Shown here in pieces: positions 8,508 to 16,094 of a stretch of 48,206 bases of DNA. The stretch spans positions 1-48,206 of the forward strand of contig JACZKS010000066.1 of assembly GCA_014859895.1 (NCBI GenBank), in the 5' to 3' direction. A program made the position numbers and the translations under genes. This stretch comes from Rhodospirillales bacterium (GTDB taxonomy: Bacteria; Pseudomonadota; Alphaproteobacteria; Rhodospirillales; Shumkoniaceae). Below the pieces are notes generated by a model. That model was not told the DNA's origin, did not search any database, and worked only from the letters and a program-made list of their open reading frames with translations. The first letter of the stretch is position 1; every line of letters begins with the position of its first letter.

Positions 8508-8535
8508 AAGGCCGATGCGATGCATCGGCCTTCTT
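8508..8535. terminator. bidirectional hairpin between flgH and dksA
   Basis: A perfect 11-base-pair stem (AAGGCCGATGC, loop GAT, GCATCGGCCTT) lies between two convergent genes. The following TCTTGCTTT is T-rich but not a pure T-run. The position suits termination of both flgH and dksA transcripts. Confidence 0.7.
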
Positions 8536-8573
8536 GCTTTGACAGCCCCTCAACTCCGGACGGGAACGCCCGT

Positions 8574-8990
8574 TCAGTCGTCGCGGTGGGTCCGCTCCAT
8601 GCGTTCGTGCCGCTCCTGGGCTTCCAGGCTGTAGGTGGCGATCGGCCGGGCCTCCAGGCGCGAGATGGCGATCGGTTCGCTGGTCTCTTCGCAGTAGCCG
8701 TACGTGCCGTTCTCGATCCGCTCCAACGCCTCGTCGATCTTGCTGATCAACTTGCGGGCGCGATCCCGGGTCCGCAACTCCAGGGAGCGGTCGGTCTCGG
8801 CGGACGCCCTATCGGCGATATCGGGAGCCAGCAACCCTCCTTCCTGGAGGTGCTGCAGGGTTTCCGTCGACGCGTCCAGCAGCTCGTTCCGCCAGCCGAT
8901 CAATTTGCGGCGGAAGTACTCACGCATGCGGGGATTCATGAAGGCTTCGTCTTCGGAGGGCTTGTAGTCGGGAGGAAGTATCACGGTCAT
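8574..8990 (-). CDS. dksA: RNA polymerase-binding transcription factor DksA (zinc-less type)
   Basis: 138 residues from ATG 8988-8990; the frame is open far upstream but homology starts at MTVILPPDYKPSEDEAFMNP. The coiled coil (about 20-95) keeps the Asp-bearing tip (DIADRASAET). The zinc-finger region keeps one Cys: YGYCEETSEP and ATYSLEAQ show Cys100, with Thr and Ser/Ala replacing the other metal ligands. Single-Cys forms are normal in alphaproteobacteria. DksA binds the RNA polymerase secondary channel and mediates ppGpp effects. It lies downstream of fliX with a 167-base gap and converges on flgH. Confidence 0.93.
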   Translation of the reverse strand: MTVILPPDYKPSEDEAFMNPRMREYFRRKLIGWRNELLDASTETLQHLQEGGLLAPDIADRASAETDRSLELRTRDRARKLISKIDEALERIENGTYGYCEETSEPIAISRLEARPIATYSLEAQERHERMERTHRDD

Positions 8991-9157
8991 TTTTTCCCGC
9001 ACCCAGGTCTGCTCGGAATTGCGCCGGAATATAGGGGTCTGGGCAATCCCCTGCAAGACCCCTTCGCACGAAGAAGTCGCGGCGGCAGAGGATTGAAATT
9101 CTTGTGAAATTTTAGAGAGGTCGGGACGAGGCGCGAACGGCATGGCGATCCCAAGGG

Positions 9158-9592
9158 TTAAACCACGCGAGTCAGCTTGGCGATCTCGACCTTCGCCCGC
9201 AACTCGATCTCGTCGATGATCTGCTTCAGGCGCGGGTCGTCCGTCTGCCCTCGCTGGGCCCGGAGCGCGTGCGCCAGATTGACCAGCTTTTCCTTGGGGA
9301 TCGCCCCCAGCAGGATATCCCGGCGCAGCGATTCCAAACGGTCCAGCAGGTCGTCGCCGTACTGGCGAGCCAAGCCGCGGGAGCGTTCTTCGGGAGCGTC
9401 CGGCACCTCCTGGACGGCGAGGATCGATTCGACGGTTCCCACGGCGTGCGTCTCGACGGGCGCCACGGGAGCAGACGCTTCCGCCGCGCCGAACAGTTCG
9501 TGGGCGAACTCGCTTTCCCCCGTCCCCGACGCTTTCTTCTTGCGCGCCGTCGACGGGGCCGCCTTGGTGGATCCGATATTCGAGATCTTCAT
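9158..9592 (-). CDS. fliX: flagellar assembly regulator FliX
   Basis: 144 residues. The start MKISNIGSTKAA is typical of FliX, and the conserved C-terminal half (about 75-140: RQYGDDLLDRLESLRRDILL, LVNLAHALR, RLKQIIDEIELRAKVEIAKL) is complete. In Caulobacter FliX binds FlbD and couples early basal-body assembly to sigma-54-dependent late flagellar transcription. The sigma-54 promoters and ftr-like sites in this window fit that circuit. It is divergent from the iron-transport genes, whereas the usual alphaproteobacterial neighbour is flgI. Confidence 0.92.
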   Translation of the reverse strand: MKISNIGSTKAAPSTARKKKASGTGESEFAHELFGAAEASAPVAPVETHAVGTVESILAVQEVPDAPEERSRGLARQYGDDLLDRLESLRRDILLGAIPKEKLVNLAHALRAQRGQTDDPRLKQIIDEIELRAKVEIAKLTRVV

Positions 9593-9628
9593 CGGCGTCG
9601 CGGTCTCTCAACAGGACAGTTCAGACAC

Positions 9629-9661
9629 TATATACCGGCCCGAGGGTTAAGAAGGCGTAAA
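9629..9661 (-). promoter_or_regulatory. candidate CtrA box and -10 element of fliX
   Basis: On the minus strand TTTA-N7-TTAA (9661 to 9647) matches 7 of 8 positions of the CtrA motif TTAA-N7-TTAA and continues with CC. TATATA (9634 to 9629) is placed as a -10 hexamer such that the box would cover -35. fliX is under CtrA control in Caulobacter. The short AT-rich motif can occur by chance, so this is a candidate only. Confidence 0.4.
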
Positions 9662-9728
9662 GTTGGCCGACGCCGCCGGCCGGCATTCGGCCCTCCTGCC
9701 GGGTGAGGCCAAAAAATGCTGGACTCAC

Positions 9729-9757
9729 TTGAAAATGCGTCTCATTTTCCCTACTTG
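9729..9757 (+). promoter_or_regulatory. iron-transport promoter overlapped by a Fur-box-like palindrome
   Basis: TTGAAA (9729-9734) and TACTTG (9752-9757) are spaced 17 bases apart and can serve as -35 and -10. The perfect inverted repeat GAAAATG-N5-CATTTTC (9731-9749) sits between and over them and resembles a Fur box (AATGAGA..CATT read on the other strand). Binding by an iron regulator here would block transcription of the downstream ferric transporter. The rest of the 332-base fliX-fbpA gap shows nothing else clear. The regulator could be Fur or another alphaproteobacterial iron sensor. Confidence 0.6.
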
Positions 9758-9925
9758 CCTGGGCGTGTTCCGCCACCGGATGCGGGAGTTGGCGCATGAT
9801 CGGCGTCGAGCGAGGTCTCCGCAGCGGAATGTTCAGTCGACCACCCACCAGCCAGCCACCGAGTTTCTCCACGAGGCAGCCAGCAAATGGGAAAGCAAAC
9901 CATTGATGCTGCAAGGAGAGATATC

Positions 9926-10966
9926 GTGACCCTGCACAAGAGCCTTAGGACCGCCGGAATCCTGGTTTCGGCCGTCATCGGCGCGGCAGCCTTCGCCTCA
10001 CAGGCCATGGCCGCCGGGGAGGTCAACCTCTATTCGTTCCGCCAGCCGTTCCTCATCGAACCGATGCTGAAGGAATTCACCCGCCAGAGCGGCATCGCCG
10101 TCAACGTCGTGTATGCCGAGAACGGCGTCCTCGAACGCATCAAGGCGGAAGGGCCGAACAGCCCGGCCGACATCGTACTGACGGTGGACATCGGCCGCCT
10201 GCACGACCTGGTCGAGGCGGAGATCCTGCAACCCGTCAAATCGCCGGTGCTGGAGGCGAACATCCCCGCCCAGTACCGCCATCCGGACGGCCTGTGGTTC
10301 GGCCTGACCAGCCGGGCCCGCATCGTCTTCGCCAGCAAGGACCGGGTCCGCGCCGACGAGATCCGTTCGTACGAAGACCTGGCCGCCCCCCATATGAAGG
10401 GGCGTGTCTGCTCGCGTTCCGGCAAGCAGGACTACAACATTTCCCTGCTGGCCTCGATCGTCGCCCACAAGGGCGAGCAGGCGGCCCGCGAATGGCTCGC
10501 CGGGGTCAAGGCCAACCTCGCCCAAAAGCCGCAGGGCAACGACCGCTCCCAGGCCAAGGCGATCATGGAAGGCGTCTGCGACGTGGCGCTGGCCAACACC
10601 TACTACATGGGCCAGATGCTGAGCGACAAGAACCCCGAGCAGAAGGACTGGGCGCAGGCGGTGCGCATCATCTTCCCCAACCAGGACGAGCGCGGTACCC
10701 ACGTCAACCTGAGCGGCGCCGCCCTGGTTCGGGGCGCCAAGAACAGGGACAACGCCATCAAGCTCATTGAATTCCTGAGCGAGGACGTCGCCCAGAAGCT
10801 GTATGCCGAGACCAATGTCGAATACCCGGTCAAGGCCGGCGTGGCGCTCCATCCGCTGGTCGAATCGTGGGGTCCCTTCAAGGCCGACGCCATCGAACTC
10901 GCCCAGGTCGCCAAGTTCCGTCCGTTGGCGGCACGCCTCGTCGACCAGGTGGGCTTCGACCTTTAG
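9926..10966 (+). CDS. fbpA: ferric-iron ABC transporter, periplasmic binding protein
   Basis: 346 residues from GTG 9926, preceded by AAGGAG at ideal spacing; the ATG at 9887 gives an unlikely N-terminal extension before the signal peptide. The signal sequence ends near ASQAMA-AG. The mature protein starts EVNLYSFRQP and is a FbpA/FutA-type Fe(III)-binding protein. Paired tyrosines at about 226-227 (ANTYYMGQ) are the iron ligands of the family. It is followed by the permease and ATPase genes, forming a complete importer. The palindrome upstream suggests iron repression. Confidence 0.9.
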   Translation: MTLHKSLRTAGILVSAVIGAAAFASQAMAAGEVNLYSFRQPFLIEPMLKEFTRQSGIAVNVVYAENGVLERIKAEGPNSPADIVLTVDIGRLHDLVEAEILQPVKSPVLEANIPAQYRHPDGLWFGLTSRARIVFASKDRVRADEIRSYEDLAAPHMKGRVCSRSGKQDYNISLLASIVAHKGEQAAREWLAGVKANLAQKPQGNDRSQAKAIMEGVCDVALANTYYMGQMLSDKNPEQKDWAQAVRIIFPNQDERGTHVNLSGAALVRGAKNRDNAIKLIEFLSEDVAQKLYAETNVEYPVKAGVALHPLVESWGPFKADAIELAQVAKFRPLAARLVDQVGFDL

Positions 10967-11056
10967 GGCTTGAACGTTCCGGAACGTCGCCGCCGCTCCG
11001 ACACCCGGGGCGGCGGCGATCTCGGCGAGAGAGAGGCGAAGAAGGACACCCCAGCC

Positions 11057-12760
11057 TTGGAACTGGCCCGTACCAATCCCGGTGTCATCTCCGGCAAATC
11101 CGCCGTCCCGCGCGTCGACGGCTGGACGGCGGGCGCGTTCCTGATCGCCGGGCTGATCGCCATGCCGATCCTCGCCATCATCGCCCTTGCCCTCGCCCCC
11201 AGCGACGACATCTGGCACCATCTCGCCTCGACCGTCCTTCCCCACTACCTGACCACGACCGCCGCCCTGGCTGCGGGAGTCGGCCTCGGAACGCTGATCA
11301 TCGGCGTCGGCACCGCGTGGCTGGTGACCATGTTCCGCTTTCCCCTGCGGGGTGTCTTCGAGTGGGCCCTGCTGCTGCCGCTCGCCGTTCCCAGCTACGT
11401 CATCGCCTACGTCTACACCGACATCCTGGAATATGCCGGGCCGCTGCAGGTCGCCTTGCGCGACTTCTTCGGATGGACGTCCCGGCGGGACTATTGGTTT
11501 CCCGAGATCCGTTCTTTGGGTGGCGCCATCGCCATGATGACGCTGGTTCTCTATCCCTATGTCTATCTCCTGGCGCGGGCCGCCTTCCTTGAACAGTCGG
11601 TGTGCGTGCTGGAGGTCAGCCGCACCCTTGGCAAGGGCCCGTGGCGGAGCTTCGCCCAGGTGGCGCTACCGCTCGCCCGGCCAGCCATCGTCATCGGACT
11701 GACGCTGGTGGTGATGGAGACGCTCAACGACTTCGGGACGGTCGACTTTTTCGCCGTGGCCACGCTGACCACCGGCATCTACGACGTATGGCTGAACATG
11801 AATAGCGCGGCCGGCGCCGCCCAGTTGGCCGTATTGACGCTTGTCATCGTCGCCCTGCTGATCGCCGCCGAACGGTGGGCCCGCCGGAAGCAGCGCTTCC
11901 ACCACACCACACCCCGCTACCGGGCGCTGGCCATCACCCCGCTTTCCCCGGGACGGGCCGCGCTGGCCTTGCTCGCCTGCCTCACGCCGGTGGCCTTGGG
12001 ATTCCTGATCCCGGCCGCCCAGCTTGTGGGCTTCGCGCTCGACCACCGCCCGGCCCCGGGAACCGGCCGTTTTCTGGACCTTGCCGCCAACAGCCTCCTG
12101 CTGGCCTCGATCACCGCCGGGCTGGCCGTGGTCATCGGCCTCTTCCTTGCCTACGGCGTCAGGGTGAGCCGCAGCCACTGGCTGCCGGCGGCCATCCGTT
12201 TCGCCAGCATCGGATATGCCATTCCGGGCGCCGTGCTGGCGGTCGGCGTCGTGGTCTCGCTGGCGGCCTGGGACAACGCCGTCGACGCCGTCGCCCGAGC
12301 CAGCTTCGGGTTTTCTCCCGGGCTGTTGTTGAGCGGCACCGTCTTCGCCATGGTGTTCGGGTATCTGGTCCGCTTCATGGCGCTGTCCTTCGGCGCCATC
12401 GAGGCCAGCCTCGGCAAGGTCACGCCCAGCATGGACGGGGCTGCCCGCACCCTCGGCCACAGTCCCTTGTCCGTCCTGCGGCGCATTCACCTGCCGCTGC
12501 TGAAGGGTAGCCTTCTCACCGCCGCCATCCTGGTCTTCGTCGACTGCATGAAGGAGCTGCCGCTGACCCTGCTGTTGCGTCCCTTCAACTTCGAGACGCT
12601 GGCCACCAACGTCCATCAGCTGGCCTCGGCGGAACTGCTGGAACAGTCGGCGCCGGGCGCCCTGGCCATCGTCGCCGCCGGCATCCTTCCGGTCATCGCG
12701 CTCAGCCGCACCATTCGCCGCTCCCGCCCCGGCCAAGGGCCACTCGGAAACCGGCCATGA
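11057..12760 (+). CDS. fbpB: ferric-iron ABC transporter, fused double permease
   Basis: About 567 residues from a TTG at 11057 with AAGGA ten bases before it. A TTG at 10970 is possible and gives 596 residues; no ATG or GTG fits. About twelve transmembrane segments occur in two repeats of the binding-protein-dependent permease domain, with EAA-type loops near LEVSRTLGKGPWRSFAQVAL and MDGAARTLGHSPLSVLRRIH. This duplicated form is typical of FbpB/SfuB iron permeases. The stop overlaps the ATPase start (ATGA). Confidence 0.88.
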   Translation: MELARTNPGVISGKSAVPRVDGWTAGAFLIAGLIAMPILAIIALALAPSDDIWHHLASTVLPHYLTTTAALAAGVGLGTLIIGVGTAWLVTMFRFPLRGVFEWALLLPLAVPSYVIAYVYTDILEYAGPLQVALRDFFGWTSRRDYWFPEIRSLGGAIAMMTLVLYPYVYLLARAAFLEQSVCVLEVSRTLGKGPWRSFAQVALPLARPAIVIGLTLVVMETLNDFGTVDFFAVATLTTGIYDVWLNMNSAAGAAQLAVLTLVIVALLIAAERWARRKQRFHHTTPRYRALAITPLSPGRAALALLACLTPVALGFLIPAAQLVGFALDHRPAPGTGRFLDLAANSLLLASITAGLAVVIGLFLAYGVRVSRSHWLPAAIRFASIGYAIPGAVLAVGVVVSLAAWDNAVDAVARASFGFSPGLLLSGTVFAMVFGYLVRFMALSFGAIEASLGKVTPSMDGAARTLGHSPLSVLRRIHLPLLKGSLLTAAILVFVDCMKELPLTLLLRPFNFETLATNVHQLASAELLEQSAPGALAIVAAGILPVIALSRTIRRSRPGQGPLGNRP

Positions 12761-13815
12761 GCGGCTTCGGCATGGAAGGCATCGTCCACGCGTTCGGCAG
12801 CCAGCCGGTGATCGCCGGCGCGTCGCTCGACGTTGCGGAGGGCGAACTCGTCTGCCTGCTTGGCCCCTCGGGTTGCGGCAAGACCACCCTTCTGCGGCTG
12901 GCGGCCGGATTGGAGCGGTTGCAGCGGGGCCGGGTGGTCATCGACGGAAAGGTGGTGGCGAACGCCGCCGACGGCCGCCACGTTCCGCCGGAAAGGCGCC
13001 GCGTCGGGTTGATGTTCCAGGACTACGCGCTGTTCCCTCACCTGACGCTGGCCGAGAACATCCGCTTCGGCCTGGGCAGGAATTCCGCCGCCTCCGCATT
13101 TCGGGTGGAAGAGGCGATGGCGCGGGTCGGCCTGGCGCCTTACGCCCAGGCCTATCCCCACACACTGTCGGGCGGCCAACAGCAGCGCGCCGCCCTGCTT
13201 CGCGTGATGGCTCCCGGCCCTCGTGTCCTGTTGCTCGACGAGCCGTTCTCCGACCTCGACGTCAACCGCCGCGTCCAGGTCCGCGAATCGACCCTCGACC
13301 TGCTCAAGGAATCCGGCGCCGCCACCCTGATGGTCACCCACGACCCCGAGGAGGCCATGTTCATGGCCGACCGCATCCTGGTGATGAACGCCGGGAGCAT
13401 CGTCCAGTCGGGCACGCCCTTCGACATCTATTTTCATCCGGCCGATGCCTTCGTGGCGGAACTGTTCGGCCCGGTCAACCGGTTGCCCGGCGTCGTGCGC
13501 GATCGCGCAGTCGAGACGCCGATCGGCCGCTTCGAGGCCCCCGGCATCGCCGAAGGCAGCCCGGTCGACGTCCTGATCCGCGTCGAGGGTCTGGTCGTGA
13601 TGGCCAACGGCGCCGCCGACGGATCGCCGCCGGTTGCCGCCCGCGTCGTTTCCTCGCGCCTGCTCGGCCGATCGAGCCATCTCGGCCTGCGGGTTCCGGC
13701 CGACGGCGGCGACATCGCCCTGCAATGCCGCGTCCCCGGCATCCCGCCGCTCGGTCCCGACGAGACGGTGCAAATCAAGGTCGATCGCGCCCAGGCCTTC
13801 GTCTTCCCGGCGTAA
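12757..13815 (+). CDS. fbpC: ferric-iron ABC transporter, ATP-binding protein
   Basis: 352 residues. Walker A GPSGCGKTT (36-44), Q-loop FQDYALFPHL, signature LSGGQQQR (137-144), Walker B VLLLDEP and the switch His in VTHDPEEAM are all intact. A C-terminal regulatory OB-like domain (about 240-350) is present, as in FbpC/PotA-type ATPases. It energises import of Fe(III) through the preceding permease, with which it overlaps by 4 bases. The operon ends here. Confidence 0.9.
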   Translation: MSGFGMEGIVHAFGSQPVIAGASLDVAEGELVCLLGPSGCGKTTLLRLAAGLERLQRGRVVIDGKVVANAADGRHVPPERRRVGLMFQDYALFPHLTLAENIRFGLGRNSAASAFRVEEAMARVGLAPYAQAYPHTLSGGQQQRAALLRVMAPGPRVLLLDEPFSDLDVNRRVQVRESTLDLLKESGAATLMVTHDPEEAMFMADRILVMNAGSIVQSGTPFDIYFHPADAFVAELFGPVNRLPGVVRDRAVETPIGRFEAPGIAEGSPVDVLIRVEGLVVMANGAADGSPPVAARVVSSRLLGRSSHLGLRVPADGGDIALQCRVPGIPPLGPDETVQIKVDRAQAFVFPA

Positions 13816-13828
13816 GGAGCGCCAAGGA

Positions 13829-13843
13829 CGGCAAAACTTGCAG
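13829..13843. promoter_or_regulatory. ftr-like palindrome upstream of flgE
   Basis: CGGCA-N5-TGCAG, 9 of 10 arm positions of CGGCA-N5-TGCCG. Its centre lies about 93 bases before the -24 element of the flgE sigma-54 promoter, just after the end of the iron operon. Putative FlbD enhancer. Confidence 0.5.
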
Positions 13844-13927
13844 GCCCGCCGGCCGGCTTGGACAAAAGATGCCGTGGCCCATTCCCTGTTTTGCTTGTCG
13901 ATCAATGGGTTAGCGGCACACTCCAAC

Positions 13928-13943
13928 TGGCACTCTTCTTGCT
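13928..13943 (+). promoter_or_regulatory. sigma-54 promoter of flgE
   Basis: TGGCACTCTTCTTGCT keeps all of TGGCAC and TTGCT with exact spacing. The expected transcription start near 13954 lies about 54 bases before the flgE ATG at 14008. Confidence 0.88.
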
Positions 13944-14007
13944 TCTTGTAACCTGGATTCATGGAATCGCCTGCGGACGGAACCGCGGCGCCAGGTGGAG
14001 TCACGGT

Positions 14008-15843
14008 ATGTTCGGAATCTTCTCGCCCAGCGTCCTTGGCATGATGAGCCAAACCCAGGCGCTCAACACCATCGGCCAAAACATCGCCAACGTCAGCACC
14101 GGCGGCTACAAGGGGCGCGACGTCCGCTTCTCGACTTTGGTCGGCCGTCAGATTGGAAATGAATCCGACCTTTCGGGGGTGCGCCCCTGGGAATACCAGC
14201 GCATCGACCAGCAGGGCCTGCTCCAGGCCAGCGCCAGCATGATGGACCTTGGCATCAACGGCCGCGGCTTCTTCGTGCTGTCGGACTCCTTCAGCGGCAA
14301 CGGCCATACCTTCTACGGCCGCGACGGGTCGTTCCAGATGCGCACCGTGAACGACGTGTCGGTCACCGCCGACGACGGCAGCACGATCACCGTCAAGGAC
14401 GGATACTTGGCCGACAAGAACGGCTATTTCGTGATGGGCTGGGCGGCAAACGCCAACGGCACCTTCCCGACCAACGGCGGCACCCTGCAACCATTGCGCA
14501 TCGACTCCTACGCCTTCTCCAACAGCTTCGTGCCGACGACGACGGGCATCCTGGGGGTCAACCTGCCCTCCAACGCCGAAACCGGCAGCCGCGAGAACTA
14601 TACCGTCAGCATGATCGATTCGGCCGGAAAGCAGCAGGCGGTGACCTTCGCTTTCCGCAAGTCGCATGTCGCCAACCAGTGGCTGATGGCGCCGGAAACC
14701 AACGGAGTGGCCACCCAGCAAGTGGACACCGCTACCCTGTCGGGCACGCCGGAGGCCGGCGACGTTTACGCGATCAACGTCAATGGGGCGACCGTCAGTT
14801 CCACCGTGCACGGCACGCATGTCGGCACCGTCACCGTGTCCGGTACCGTCGAGGCTGGCGACATTTACAGAGTGACCATCGACGGCACGGACATCACCTA
14901 TACGGTGGGCGCGACCGACACGCTGGACGACATCCGAACCGGCCTGGCAGCCAACATCAACTTGATGATGGGAACCACCGTCACCGCCACGCCCGGCCCC
15001 GCCGGGATAACGATCACCGCCAACGCCGTTGACACCCCCTTCACCTTGGCTGCGGATGTGCCCGTCGACGGACTCATTCTCGACAACGGCATCGTCGCGA
15101 ACTCCACCACCGTCGTCGACACTCTGACCCAGATACGCGACGACCTGCTCGCCCAGATCAACTCGTCGATGGGAGCGACCGTTACGGCCACCGCCACCGG
15201 GACCGACGGAATCTCCATCACCGCCAACGCCGCCGGCGCTCCCTTCTCGCTTTCCGGCACCTCCGTCAACGGCGGCGTTACTGCCGACAACGCCATCGCC
15301 ACCACCACCACCGCCACCGTGCTGACCTTCTCCGAGCACGGCAAAATCCTGACGCCGGCCAGCGTTCCCCTCGCCCTCAACTTCGCCGGCGGCGCCACCG
15401 CCACCATCGCGCTCGACGTCACCGACATGACGCAGTACGCCGGCAACTTCATGCCCATCAACTACAGCCGCAACGGGTACGCCGCCTGCAACATGGAAGG
15501 CTTCCGCTTCGATGAGAACGGCGTCATCAGCGGCACTTTCGAGGACGGCACCACGCGCGTCCTCTACAAGGTCCCGCTGGCCGTCTTCAGCAATCCCAAC
15601 GACCTGGAGGAGAAGAACGGCAACGTCTACGCGCCGACCTTCGAGTCGGGCAATCCCCAGATCGTCGCCGCCGGCATTTCCGGCGCCGGGGATTTCATGC
15701 CGAATTCCCGCGAGCTGTCGAACGTCGACATCGCCGAGGAATTCTCGATGATGATCATGACGCAGAACGCCTACAATTCCTCCGCCCAGGTGTTCAAGAC
15801 CATCGACGAGATGACGGCCGTCGCCCGCGACCTCAAGCGTTAG
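14008..15843 (+). CDS. flgE: flagellar hook protein FlgE, enlarged by internal repeats
   Basis: 611 residues from ATG 14008, chosen for AGGTGGAG seven bases upstream and because the sigma-54 promoter lies at 13928; a longer frame upstream is spurious. The N-terminus (MFGIFSPSVLGMMSQTQALN, IGQNIANVSTGGYKG) and C-terminus (RELSNVDIAEEFSMMIMTQN, TIDEMTAVARDLKR) are classical. Enteric FlgE has about 400 residues; the extra length lies at about 240-440 and is made of beta-rich Thr/Ala/Asp repeats. FlgE forms the hook joining rod and filament, and the insertion probably lies on the hook surface. It is separated from flgI by 251 bases. Confidence 0.93.
   Translation: MFGIFSPSVLGMMSQTQALNTIGQNIANVSTGGYKGRDVRFSTLVGRQIGNESDLSGVRPWEYQRIDQQGLLQASASMMDLGINGRGFFVLSDSFSGNGHTFYGRDGSFQMRTVNDVSVTADDGSTITVKDGYLADKNGYFVMGWAANANGTFPTNGGTLQPLRIDSYAFSNSFVPTTTGILGVNLPSNAETGSRENYTVSMIDSAGKQQAVTFAFRKSHVANQWLMAPETNGVATQQVDTATLSGTPEAGDVYAINVNGATVSSTVHGTHVGTVTVSGTVEAGDIYRVTIDGTDITYTVGATDTLDDIRTGLAANINLMMGTTVTATPGPAGITITANAVDTPFTLAADVPVDGLILDNGIVANSTTVVDTLTQIRDDLLAQINSSMGATVTATATGTDGISITANAAGAPFSLSGTSVNGGVTADNAIATTTTATVLTFSEHGKILTPASVPLALNFAGGATATIALDVTDMTQYAGNFMPINYSRNGYAACNMEGFRFDENGVISGTFEDGTTRVLYKVPLAVFSNPNDLEEKNGNVYAPTFESGNPQIVAAGISGAGDFMPNSRELSNVDIAEEFSMMIMTQNAYNSSAQVFKTIDEMTAVARDLKR
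14917..15306 (+). repeat. tandem protein repeat inside flgE
   Basis: Two copies about 63 residues long with a 67-residue period are encoded at 14917-15105 and 15118-15306. Shared elements are DTL..IR..L...IN, then MGTTVTAT / MGATVTAT, ITITANA / ISITANA, and PFTL / PFSL. A shorter duplicated element just before (SGTPEAGDVYAINVNG and SGTVEAGDIYRVTIDG) suggests a third, partial unit. Confidence 0.75.
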
Positions 15844-15875
15844 CGGCCGCCCTGGGCGGCGCGTTCCGCCACACC

Positions 15876-15890
15876 CGGCAATATTTTCCC
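15876..15890. promoter_or_regulatory. degenerate ftr-like site upstream of flgI
   Basis: CGGCA-N5-TTCCC keeps a perfect left arm but only three of five right-arm positions. It is centred about 125 bases before the -24 of the flgI sigma-54-like promoter. Weak on its own; listed because other sigma-54 promoters here have such a site at comparable distance. Confidence 0.25.
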
Positions 15891-15921
15891 CGAACCCTGC
15901 GCCGCGGCCGGAAATGGCCCG

Positions 15922-15976
15922 GCAGGAGGGGGAACGCCCGGCCTCCCTTTCCTGCGGCCCTTCATATTTCTTATTG
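15922..15976 (+). terminator. possible terminator after flgE
   Basis: GCAGGA (15922-15927) can pair with TCCTGC (15950-15955) around a GC-rich loop that can itself fold. Downstream is a T-rich stretch (TTCATATTTCTTATTG). Imperfect, so only a candidate. Confidence 0.35.
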
Positions 15977-16006
15977 TTTTTCAATGTTCTATGGAAAAAG
16001 AACGGG

Positions 16007-16022
16007 TGGCATGGATTTCGCA
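16007..16022 (+). promoter_or_regulatory. sigma-54-like promoter of the flgI-flgL operon
   Basis: TGGCATGGATTTCGCA has GG and GC ten bases apart, the invariant spacing, but TCGC replaces TTGC. Transcription would begin near 16033, about 62 bases before the flgI ATG at 16095. It lies inside a longer frame open from 15984, which supports the shorter FlgI. Confidence 0.6.
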
Positions 16023-16094
16023 AGGAAATGTGTGGTCGGCACCGCCGGCTGGATTGGGAACCCTGAGACATTCGGCTTGAGACGGAATACGGCA

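Noticed and set aside
8574-8990. DksA considered inactivated by loss of zinc-ligand cysteines
   Set aside because: Single-Cys DksA is the usual alphaproteobacterial form, and the coiled-coil tip with its Asp is retained.
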